Part shown: in pieces, positions 11,453-21,121 of the stretch
Position numbering within the stretch: position 1 is the first letter of the stretch
Layout: every line of letters begins with the position of its first letter
Origin: Papaver somniferum
Lineage: Eukaryota; Streptophyta; Magnoliopsida; Ranunculales; Papaveraceae
Length of the DNA: 64,000 bases
Assembly: GCF_003573695.1 (NCBI RefSeq)
Contig: NC_039362.1
Span: forward strand, 1,958,929 to 2,022,928
Direction of reading: 5' to 3'
The notes under the pieces: model-generated
Database searches by the model: none
Told to the model about the DNA's origin: nothing
What the model saw: only the letters and a program-made list of their open reading frames with translations
Program-made: the position numbers and the translations under genes

Positions 11453-12493
11453 GAACGATTTTTCGGGGACCATGACTTTATTTTAGGTAAAACATTTTGA
11501 AGTACATCTAAGTCATCCCTTATGCAAATATCTATGTTAATACCAAAAGTACCCTTCATGATTAATTTTGTATAATGATTAGTTAGTGTAATGATTAGTT
11601 GAATGATTAAGTTAAGTTGATTAGTGATTAACAAAGTTGTTTTTTTTATAAGAAGAAGAATTATTGAGAGAGTAAGAAGATGGAATTTTCTTTTTTCTTT
11701 TCTGAGATGGGTGAATATGAGTTGAGTGATTCGAGTGATGTTGGCTCCTCCTAATCAGAACCTTTATCTCCTAGAATATTCGTTAATGTTGTTCGAATTG
11801 GACAAAACTTTCCTAAAAATGAAATTTTTATAAGTAAATTTCGGCTAGGTCAAAAAAGATCGGCTACAATATTTGACGAACAGGTAGCCGGACTTATCTG
11901 GAATTGCAGTTCGGTTAATGTTTCTGAAGACGTAGGTGGCCGAAATTTGCTTTGATGGAGTTTTTGTTTTGTTCTGCTATCGTGTACTGAGATAGGTAGC
12001 CGAACTTTTATTCTAGAGTATACAGAGTAGTGTTCGGTTTCCAACATAAATTTTCGACTAAACCGTACTCAACACAATAGTTATTAAAGTGAAGTTCAGT
12101 TAGGAGAAAAAACTCTCGGATAAACCGAACAACATATGTGTTTGCAAAGTGGAGTTCGGTTAGGGGAAAAAATTCCCACTAACCGAACTCAACATATTGG
12201 TTTTCAAAGAAGGGTTCGGTTAGCAAAAAAAAAAAAATTACGAACCAACCCAACTCAGTATTTGTTGTTTTATACAAGAGTTCAATTAGAGGAAAAAATC
12301 TCCAACTAACCTAGCTAAACGAACTCAACATATTGGTTTTCAGAGAAGGGTCCAGTTAGCAAAAAAAAATTGCGAACCAACCGAACTCAACATTTGTTGT
12401 TCTATATAAGGAGTTCGGTTATGAGACAAATTTTTCGGACTAACCTAGCCAACCGAACACAACATATTGGTTTTCATAGAGGAGTTCGGTTAG

Positions 12494-12532
<39 letters not shown>

Positions 12533-12974
12533 GAACCAGCTGAACTCATCATTTGTTATTCTATGCAAGCGTTCGGTCGCAGAATTTTTTTTCATAATAG
12601 CCGAAGTGTTCTTCGTGTTCTTGGTTTCAGAATGCTCGGTTAGCAAACAAGGGTTTTCTTAAACTATTCCTAACCGAAAATGCTACTGTAAATTCCATTT
12701 TAAGCCCACAAACGAATTAAAAGTGATGAGTTTTTCAATCGAACGAGGAACGTCATACAAAGAAGGAAGAAGAAGAGAATTTTTTTTTTCAAAACTAAAA
12801 ATTTCCAGTGCCTCTCCTCTAGGTTTATGTGGTTATTTGGGAAGTTTTAATAAATTAGGATAAAGGGTAAACTATTATTTTCATAACTTTAGGACACCCC
12901 TTATAAGTGTTGAAAAGTTGGCCTAATCAAATCATGGTCCCCTCAAAAAAAGCATGGTCCCCAAAAAATCGTTC
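11453..12974. mobile_element. TIR element inserted in the LINE, with a TTCGGTTAG hairpin array
   Basis: The left end GAACGATTTTTCGGGGACCA is matched in inverse at the right end (12974 reading leftwards: GAACGATTTTTTGGGGACCA), and similarity continues inward for about 50 bp. The LINE frame is broken exactly at these ends, which defines the insertion. I could not find a clean target duplication. There is no transposase. A poly(T) run of about 34 lies at 12497-12530. Some internal phrases resemble the element at 9814-10980, so the two may belong to one superfamily. Confidence 0.7.
11840..12660. repeat. Array of GTTCGGTTAG...CTAACCGAAC hairpins
   Basis: At least ten imperfect units of about 60-65 bp carry GTTCGGTTAG on one side and CTAACCGAAC or a decayed form on the other. 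Spacers often read CAACATATTGGTTTTCA, giving a higher-order period of about 125 bp. The leftmost units (from about 11840) use TTCGGCTAG instead, which links this array to the TTCGGCT array at 10334-10760. Confidence 0.7.
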
Positions 12975-14526
12975 CAGAAACTTAATCTGGATCTTTAACA
13001 AAGCGTGCATGGAAAATATGCAATGATTCAAGCAGTTTGATGACTCAAGTATTGGCCAGTAAATACTTCAAAGGTGGGGATCTTATACATCAAAACATCT
13101 CAGTAAAAATTGTTCTTATACTTGGAATGGCATTAGGAATTGAGGTGGTGCAACAAAACTATTTCATGGGGATTAACAATGGCAAGAGAACGGAAATCTG
13201 GAAAGATAGGTAGATACCTGGTATGTTTCATCCTCCTGTTCCCATTTATGATTTCCACAGGTTTTATGAAGATGTTGTTGAATTATTTTTTCCTGACACA
13301 AATCAATAGAATATAAATCTTTTGAATCAGTTATTTGATGTTGATACTTCAACCATAATTCAGACTCTCTTCATAGATAATAGCAAGGAAGATATCATGT
13401 TATGGATGCCGACAAAAGATGAGAAGTTTTCTATAAAAAGTACATACAAAATGTTGACATACAACAACAACCTTGTTCAAGTCAATGGAATTTCTGTTAA
13501 CACTTTTGTTTGGAAGGCATTATGGAGTTTTAAAGTTGCACACATGATTAAGTTGTTTTCATAGAAATGCATCAGAGATATGAATACAATAAAGAGTAAA
13601 AGGGCAGTATGCAACACAAGTCTTTATACTCAATATGACATATGTGGATGCTCTGAGGTATTATTATTAATATATTATGGAACATATTATCTTTGAATGC
13701 AGACATGCCAGGGCTGTCTAGAGAGGTATTAATATTAACATAGATGCAATAAGAGATAACTGCAACGCGATATCTAAATGGGTCACCAGTTGGTTTGCCA
13801 CTAATGATTCTAACAAGGAAGATATATGGTTATTCTCACTTATGATTGAAATTTGGATATTATGGAAGGATAAGTGTGATGTAATATTTCATGGATTATC
13901 TCTTAACCCTCATATATACTACTGTTCATAAAATACATTATCATTTAGCTTCACACTTGCATAATATAGATCATGAGCAGTCAACTCCTCCTAGTATTAG
14001 AAGTGAAATTTCTCATTGGAAGCCTCCTATAGAAGGTGTTGTTAAATTTAATATTGATGGTTCTTTTGGTCATGTTACTAACCAATTTGGTACTAGCATT
14101 GTGATGCGGGATTATACATGTACTTGTCTTGGAATCGAATGGAGCTACGGAGATGGAGCATTGAATCCAGAGGCGGTTGAATGCATGGCAGTGAGGGAAG
14201 CTTTATCTTGGGAAAAGGAAATGCATCACACAAGAGTTCAAGTAGAAGCAGATGCCAAGCTAGTTATTTAGTCCATTAATGGGAGAACCTTACTCATATA
14301 ATGGGAGAATAAGAATTTAATAAAAGAGATCAAACATTTTAACATCTAGTTTTACTTTTTGTGATTTTTTTTTGTAAGTCGAGATGATAATCAAGTGGAT
14401 GACGTTATAGCAAAAATGTCTAGAGAAACAACAATGCCACTTGAATCTTATGGAAACTTTGATTCAACTATTTGTGGTATTTTAGCTAAGAACTAATAAA
14501 TTTTTATTCTTATCAAAATAAATAAA
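12975..14526 (+). pseudogene. LINE ORF2 fragment, part 2 (zf-RVT linker, RNase H, 3' end)
   Basis: After the insertion the ORF2 frame continues, with several stops and shifts, through the zinc-finger-type linker (WMPTKDEKFSIKSTYKML, 13409-13460) to an RNase H-like domain. The element ends near 14526 in TTTTTATTCTTATC followed by AAATAAATAAA, the usual plant L1 tail. Multiple stops (for example TGG to TAG or TGA changes at W positions) show it is dead. Confidence 0.8.
13891..14271 (+). pseudogene. RNase H (RVT_3-type) domain of the LINE
   Basis: The open stretch contains KFNIDGSFGHVTNQFG, MRDYTCTCLGIEW, LNPEAVECMAVREAL and VQVEADAKLVI. This gives the first Asp (NIDGS), the Glu (PEAVE) and the second Asp (EAD) of the RNase H active site. 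The last conserved Asp lies after a stop in DDNQVDDVIAKMSR (about 14383-14424). The domain would remove the RNA strand of RNA-DNA hybrids during target-primed reverse transcription. It is inactive here because the frame is broken. Confidence 0.8.
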
Positions 14527-14662
14527 TAAAAGACTCTTCATAAGACACGAGTCTTCACTAAAAATACCACGTCTTCTTAAATTTCTTTGCAGTCACAAAA
14601 AGAGTATCACTGAACTTTATTTCTAAGACTATTTTAACTTTTCTGCTTAGCTTTGGATGAGT

Positions 14663-14729
14663 ATGATATTGTCTTCGTTTTAAAATAAATAAATATTGTA
14701 TCTCTTTTTTAAAAACAGAGGGAGTATAT
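14663..14729. mobile_element. Stowaway-like MITE remnant
   Basis: The stretch runs from CTTCGTTTTAAAATAAAT to ACAGAGGGAGTA, the mutually inverted ends typical of Stowaway MITEs (CTCCCTCCGTTTTAAAATAA). It is only about 65 bp, so the middle has been lost. Confidence 0.5.
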
Positions 14730-14767
14730 CTTTGAGGAAATTGTACCTTTTATTTTATTTGTTTTGC

Positions 14768-15498
14768 TTAATTTTCTTTTAGATCTCTTCCCTCAAGTTC
14801 CTTCCCCTCTTCCTTGTTGGATCTCCTCTCATAAAATCTCTTCATCGCAAGTGGTGATACAGCTAAAAGTCCCCTAGCGTGCATTTTGAAAGCATGAGGT
14901 GTAGTTTGGAATATTTCTGTGTGTTCAAGGTACCCCACACGATATTGTGAAGTTGCAGTAGAAAATCCTGCCAGTCTCTCTCTTTGCACCAAGAACCTGA
15001 ACATTACAAGCTGGCGTCTGAGATGGGTATGGAATGATGTAACATCACTCTGCTTCAGAGATTCTTTCCATGAAGAGCACCACCAATATCGAATAATAAT
15101 AAAAGGAGAAGAAGTTATTACATTACTAATTTGAATTGAACTATTAGTTGTGTAACTACTACTAGATATACCATGTTGAAGTTTAAGTGACACAACTAAA
15201 GCCCCTAAAGTTTCTAGCCTTCCAGATACCGCCTTTATGAAACTTCTTTATGATTGACTACGATGAGAAGCTTCTTCATCAGAGATAACCCTATCCCCAG
15301 TATCATGTGTGTAAGGATGTACATCAGCATAAGCCACCAAACCAAAGCTTCCAGTGCCATCCCCTGATTTTGGTTTGCTCCGAAGCCCCAAACATTTGCT
15401 GACAAGGCTGCTTCCTGAATAAGTTTTGTTAATTCCTGGAAAAGAGCCTTCCTTTAAAAGGAATTTCTTGCTCGATCCATGACCATATACATAAAAGA
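14768..15498 (-). pseudogene. Decayed protein-coding gene fragment of unrecognised family
   Basis: Reading the minus strand from about 15498, one frame stays open for about 240 codons with a single stop (TAA at about 15257). It starts near GHGSSKKFLLKEG, passes GINKTYSGSSLVSKCLGLRS, SFGLVAYADVHPYTHDTGD, then after the stop RSFIKAVSGRLETLGALVVS, and ends past LEHTEIFQTTPHAFKMHARG. Normal-looking composition on both sides of one stop points to a recently dead gene or exon. I do not recognise the family. No zinc-finger, kinase or repeat motif is evident, and no start codon or intron borders could be fixed. Confidence 0.45.
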
Positions 15499-15642
15499 GA
15501 GTTAGAGTTGTATTCTTAGCACAAATTCTTATTAATCTACTAACGAGGGGGTCGGGAATATCAAAATTTAAATTATATCTATAGAGCTAGTAGAAGGGGA
15601 TGTTAAGGTAGTGTTATTGTATAAGAATAAGGGGATCTTATT

Positions 15643-16062
15643 TGTGACAGCCCATATTTTTGGACTTCCAGCGGAGAAGATGGAAGTGACGGCTTTTTTT
15701 TTTTTCCTATACACGGTTTTGGTAAATAAAACCCTAGTTAACTATTACTTACCACTCAAGTTTTGATAAGAGACATATTATTTTATAAACACACCCCACT
15801 ACTAAATTACATGCACCTCAAACACATAATATGATAGTAACACCAAATTTAGTAAAGATATATATACACTCCACACTGCACAAATTCACAACTTAAAAAT
15901 CATCTTTATTATTTTATTTTATTTTATTTTGAAAACCATATATACAATTAAAACGAAATATTTATTCTTTATAAATTAAGTTATAAATTTCATTCCGACT
16001 AGAATATTATGGAGGGGGTTTTATGCACCAAAATTACACAAAGAAAATTATGGGGTGTTACA
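15643..16062. mobile_element. Small solo LTR-like element
   Basis: The 420-bp unit starts TGTGACAGCCCATA and ends TATGGGGTGTTACA, which are inverse to each other with two mismatches. It is flanked by TTATT (15638-15642) and CTATT (16063-16067). TG...CA ends, CCCA/TGGG inner borders and a 5-bp duplication with one change are typical of plant chromovirus-type LTRs, so a solo LTR is the best reading. No internal coding. Confidence 0.55.
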
Positions 16063-17034
16063 CTATTTGTGTTGATCAAAATAAGAATAAATAATAATAT
16101 ACCTTGTCGTGTAGATAATCTGATTCACATACACCCGGAGATGCTAAGGTAGTGTTGTTGAGGGTGTGACCATCCAAATACTTAAAATTAATTTTCACGG
16201 TGTCATTCAGGTTTAGGGAACCAACCATATCAACTAAGTTTGGAACCTCTGGTATCAACCATATTCTTCAAGAGAGATCTGCAACAAAAAAAATCAATGC
16301 AACTGTTAATAAAGCAAAAGAAGAAACTTCTCTATATAGAAACATAGTTTTCTAACGCTCTAATTAACTGGAGCTTCTGGTTGATTTTGCCCCACCATTT
16401 TAATTTTCGACAAATAGAACTTGAGTAGAATCTTTTAAACCCACAATATATTATTCGGCCAATCACATTCTAGAATATAATTACCTAAAATTACTAAATC
16501 TTATATTATTTTAAACATTAACAAACATTACCAAAAAAAAGGGAATAAAAGAACGATTTTATATACATAATATTTAATTGGGAAAAAACACATTGCAATA
16601 TTCATCGTGATTTCATCATAAAACTAAATCGATCATAAAGAAAAAATGTCTAATGTCCAGTTACACTTCTTATGATAAAACTCGCCTAATTACACCTCCA
16701 AACTACCGATAATTAAAACCCCTAAATTCAAATTGCAATTACACTTCCAAATGACATTAAATAATTGAACTATTGATCAAATTTAGATCAACAATTAAAA
16801 ATATCAGGTGATCTTCTTTCTACAAGACTTATGGAAGGGTTTGTTTGTCATGTACAATTAAAAAGAACACAAAATCATTAAGAGAAAAACCATGTTAATG
16901 GTGTTAGTACATTGGCAAGAATGACCAAATAAAAATTAACAATACGGAGAGAGAAAAAAATCGTTATCGGTAACGGAAAAAAAGAAAGAAGTTAAAAAAA
17001 TATTGAAGGAAATCAAATAAGTGTGTATATCAAA
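16063..17034. other. Non-coding, AT-rich
   Basis: A minus-strand open stretch (16258-16076, LIPEVPNLVDMVGSLNLND) followed by a GTATAT donor could be a single exon, but its upstream border has an in-frame stop and I recognise no family. Nothing else is supported. Confidence 0.3.
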
Positions 17035-17072
17035 ATATAATGATGATGGATATTATTTCCTAAGATAAAGTT

Positions 17073-17506
17073 TTATTTTTTAGATTCCAATAAAAAATGG
17101 AAATATGTTATCGAATTCAAAGGATATCAAAACAAATGTAGATATCACAGGTGTCTCACCCTTCACTGGAAAAGGCGCCCGTGTTTCGACCCTGGCAAAG
17201 CCATTTCGAATGTTGTTTCACGTAAACGCACTAAATATTTGGACAAATGTGTTTCACATGGCTATGGTTTGGGTGTTCTAGTTTTCTCTACTTTAAGAGA
17301 GCTTGGCGAGGATACTTTGTATTTTTTTAAGCGTTTGAAAAATTGTTAGTTAGTAATGATGCCAGCGGTGATTTAGGTAGTTTTACTTTTTATAGATTGG
17401 GTGTAACTATTCAAAAATGAGTTGGAACTCAGCTTGTTGCTAGGCTACCAACCAAAGTTCTGTACGAATCTTAGTCGTTTTATGTTATCTTTTTTTAAAA
17501 AAAAAA
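17073..17506 (+). mobile_element. Retroelement-derived insert with A-tail and long target duplication
   Basis: The insert ends in an A run (about 17497-17507) and lies between two copies of a 38-bp sequence starting ATATAATGATGA (17035-17072 and 17507-17544), which differ at three sites. Inside, a frame reads SHGYGLGVLVFSTLRELGED, then LYFFKRLKNC and a stop, and after a shift GVTIQK.VGTQLVARLPT. The A-tail plus direct repeat is the mark of LINE-type target-primed insertion. The protein tail resembles C-terminal stretches seen in plant retroelement ORFs, but I cannot name the clade. Confidence 0.55.
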
Positions 17507-19306
17507 ATATAATGATGACGGATATTATTTCCTAAGGTAGAGTTATTTCTTTTTTGTATTTTCTAGGTTTAGTAACTCTCTATATAAGGCCCTTGGGAAA
17601 TGCCAATTGTCGTTGTTTTTTTCTTGTGTTTTCTTGTGATTTAGGTTTCTAATGTTTTTGTTTGATCTATTACCAGAAACAGGTTGATTTTTTGCATCGT
17701 TCTCTCTCGCAAGCATTCTTTTCTTCCGTTATCGCTTCCTGTTTTTAAGCTAGATCACGGTGAGAAATTTTAATTTTATGTTAATCTGATAAATGGTTTG
17801 ATTTACTATTTGTAATACCAGGTTGTCTTTTAAGATGTCCTTAGATGAATAGCACATGGATCATTCATATGTATCAAACGGTATTTTAAGATCAGTTTGA
17901 TTCCATACAATGGAATGAACTTTGGAAGATAAATATTTTTTCATGCTTAGATTTGCACGAAATAAATTTTGGTAGGAAATTGATTAAATAATATTGGATT
18001 GAGTTCTTTCGAGAAATGGTACAGCAGTTTGATTGTATCTAAAATGAATAGGGTTGATAATGTCCAGTAATCCACATGCCTAGAAAAAAAAATCTAGCAA
18101 TTGATTTTTTGTATACGTGGGGTGTTCCTTAGCCTTGAAAATGGATGCCAGTGACGAGATTGAGGGTGGAGTGCGCAACGGAAGAAATACATGTATTTTT
18201 GGGTGTGGACTTTTTGTGGTTGTACGTGCTTAATTAGATATCATGCATGTTTAATATTTTCGGGTTTGTGAACATGATTTTTATTTTTTTTTCCGCACAT
18301 ATATGATCCATGCAGCAAGAAGATCCTTGGGTAGAACCGTCAAACCAGTTATGCTATTAGAACCAGTTATTCTCGAATAAGCAAGATTAAATCGTATGAA
18401 GCGTAAGAGCATAATATTAGAGAGGAGAAACAAGAGAAGACATGGAATGTTCGAAAATACAGATGCAGATACGTGCATGCATACATATTTTATTTTATTT
18501 TTATTTGGATTGCACTTTACTTGAAGTTGCTCAAATGATGCGGTTAGATAATAAAGCTAGCGAAATTTATAGCATTTTAAAATATTGGTTAATAGTACAT
18601 CCACAATAAAATCATTTTATCTATGGGTTTAGTTGGTGTCATTATATAAATCTTTGAAACAAAAGGAGAACCCCATTTTTTCGACGCGGCTTATCTCTTC
18701 AGTTTTGATTTTTTTTCCCTTTATTTGTTGGTTTCTAGTATGCGCCTGCATTTTTTTCCTCAGGTATCCATATGAAGCATGTGTACAAAACCAAGACCTT
18801 TTGATTTCATGTGTTGCTTCACTATTAATTCTAGAACGAGAATTTCTTTGGTATTTTTTATCTGATCCACTTTCGTTGTTTGTTTCGTTCTTTGTTTTGC
18901 GGGTACATCCTCAATCATTCACCAGTTGTATCTGTTGTAGCTTGGCATACATCAAGTAATATCAAGGTATTCATTCATACATATACTCTTGCAAATGTTA
19001 TTACCATATCATACGCCATAGTTGTTGTTTTTGTGTGCAGGTCTTATTGATGACGCATAAATGACTTTTGCAGGGTGGGTTAGGAAGTCAACATCTCATC
19101 AAAATTATTTATTTAGAGAGGTGATGTTTCTCAAGTGCCTGTTTCTATTTTTTATTTGTTTTTCCTTCTATAAGAAATGTTGAATTTTTTTCCCCTGAAT
19201 GCAGTACAGTGTAATTTTAATAATGTAAAGATCTGAGTAATTTTTTTTATGCAGTACAAATGTGACTTGGGGTTTTATTCAGGATATCATGTTTTGGAAA
19301 TTTATC
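17507..19306. other. Non-coding; possible promoter near 17581
   Basis: TATATAAGG at 17581-17589 is followed by a CT-rich leader-like stretch and a GTGAG donor-like site near 17760. This could be a promoter with a 5'-UTR exon, but no downstream coding exon was found before 19300. Open frames at 18281-18478 and 18633-18959 are hydrophobic and unsupported. Confidence 0.3.
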
Positions 19307-19386
19307 AGTACTGGCAGTCTAATCGGGAGGCATGAACGGTTAGTTTATACCAACCTTTCATGCCTCCCGGTTAGACTGCCAATACT
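19307..19386 (+). ncRNA. MicroRNA-precursor-like hairpin
   Basis: The 80-nt stretch folds into a stem of about 35 bp. The 5' arm contains GGCAGTCTAATCGGGAGGCA and the 3' arm contains TGCCTCCCGGTTAGACTGCC, with two mismatches and one G-U pair and a loop of about ten nt. Length, pairing and loop are within the range of plant MIRNA precursors. I do not recognise either arm as a known miRNA family. An alternative is a short inverted repeat left by a transposon or by duplication of a target gene fragment. The strand is arbitrary. Confidence 0.4.
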
Positions 19387-19429
19387 ACTTATGGCCTAAA
19401 AGAAAGTCATATGCGGTACAAGAGTCTCG

Positions 19430-19919
19430 GAGGTATTAAAATTGGCATGGGCTTTTACGATTTAAGGTATAAAGTAACTGGCCAAATTGGGGTATACCCA
19501 AATTAATTGTGGTGTACCTATTTTTTTCCTAACCAACATAGTGGGTTAAGGGATGTCTAATATGTGTAAATTACTCAATTACCCTTTCCCTAATAATAAC
19601 TAAGACTACCTAGTTTAGGTTTTAGATCAAAACCTTATTCTTTTCCTTTTCCTTCATCATAAATCTAATGATCAATTCATTCATATTTCTCTATATTTCA
19701 TCGTTTTCAAATGAAAAAATTTCGTCGATTATACTCTTTTATTGTCGATTAATTCTTTCAAACTCTTTCTAGTACTTTGTTTTGTTATTTGAATGAAAAA
19801 TTAGATCAGAAAATTTGAAATTGTTGAGTTGTAGTTACACAGTCGTCATGGAATTTTTTTAGTCGACCATGATGACTTTTCATATTTATTTTTAGTCGTC
19901 AAGGTTGTAGGATTAGTAG
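19430..19919. mobile_element. Truncated relative of the hairpin-array TIR elements
   Basis: The stretch shares layout with 9814-10980: GGTATACCC-type sequence near one end, a GGGTTAAGGGATGTCTAATA phrase, a CT-rich leader and then short inverse motifs (GTCGTCATGG with CCATGATGAC, 19844-19880). It is cut at 19920 by an LTR. No coding sequence remains. The relation to the other elements is by eye and tentative. Confidence 0.4.
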
Positions 19920-20933
19920 TGTAATACCCCGTGTTTTTAGCATGGAGGATGCTCAGAGATGCGCTATATATAGCTTGAGATGAAGCTTCATCCAAAGCTT
20001 CCGTTGCGTAGTAACAGGAACACTGGCCTAGGACAATACACTGCCAAAAATGGCATATCGCATGGGCATATTGGTCAAGGCCAATATGGCACCAAGAGAA
20101 TGTAAATTGTAAGCTATATTGGCCAAAGGCCAATCTCGCATCAAAGGATGCGTTAGGCCAGTTGGTAGATGGCCTTGAGAAATGTTAGTGTTAACAAAGC
20201 ACACTACCATGTCATTGGCCTAGGGTCAATATCGCACCACAATGGTGCAACAAGCCATAGAAGACTGGCCTTAGAAATGTACAGCCATCACGGCTGGATA
20301 TTGGAGTGGCCTATGGGCCAAAGCCTGAAATACAACCATCATGACCCTTCACTGGACCTGGATTAGGAAATGTTCATCCATCATGGTCGGACATTGTAAC
20401 TAGCATATGAGCCAGAACTAAATGTACAACCAGTACTGACGTATATTTCATTTGTTCAGGGTAGTCATGTGCAGCCATCATGGCATTGGGAGTTGACAAA
20501 TGACTTTTGCTCCCCCAATTTAAGTTGTAAAAATGTCAAGTTAACATATATAGGGAGAGGTAGTTGGTTGAAGGTGCGTATGCGGACTATGCACCAAGTA
20601 AGCTTCATAGCTTATCCGGAAGAGTATAAATGATGCTTAAGCCTCATTTATAGTTGCGTAGCCTTGGCAATGGAGCGTATTAATCATGGGCATCACTTTG
20701 CCATTCCGTGGACCTAATATGCATCACTTGGATGCATTTTGATGGAACGACCTATACAGACTAGGTCATTACCATTATTGCTTGTCCACGGACTTGCAAA
20801 CGAGTTGGTTTAAGATTTTGTCCCTTCGAGGATGAACTACCGTCAGTGTTTGATCCCTTTAGAGTAGGGAAGGGTAAGTAGGAAGCCGCAATGAGTTGCA
20901 ACATTTCCAGTCCAGCACTTTGTCGCTCATATC
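19920..20933 (+). mobile_element. Truncated gypsy-type LTR (H)
   Basis: It begins TGTAATACCCCG, a start common in plant chromovirus and other gypsy LTRs, and runs to 20933, where a copia-like LTR starts. A TATATAGGG box lies near 20549. Several ATTGGCC...GGCCAAT palindromes occur at 20069-20135. Neither an LTR end nor internal coding is visible, so the 3' part has been displaced or lost. Confidence 0.5.
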
Positions 20934-21121
20934 TGTTAGAGCACTTCTCGGTCGAACTCGCAAGCGTTTCTATCTCAAGCTTGTTTGTCTAGTTTAGTTT
21001 CCAAAACTATAAGTCTTGATTTCTAGTCTACTTATAGCTAAGTCTCGGATTAGGATAGAAAGTGTAATTGAGCATTAGATTTCACAGCGTTCATCGATTG
21101 AAGATGAAGAACTACTAAGGG
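20934..21121 (+). mobile_element. 5' end of an F-type copia-like LTR (G)
   Basis: TGTTAGAGCACTTCTCGG at its start matches the inverted LTR F (start at 63722) closely for about 190 bp. It then stops at CTACTAAGGG, exactly where element A begins. In F the same place reads on without a break (CTAAGGGGAGCTTGTGG), so F serves as an empty-site copy showing that A inserted here. Confidence 0.7.

Noticed and set aside
16076..16258. Possible single exon ending in a GTATAT donor on the minus strand
   Set aside because: An in-frame stop lies just upstream, no acceptor in a fitting phase was found, and no family is recognised.
18633..18959. 108-codon hydrophobic open frame
   Set aside because: Phe/Leu/Ser-rich in T-rich DNA, the usual chance frame; no neighbouring exons.
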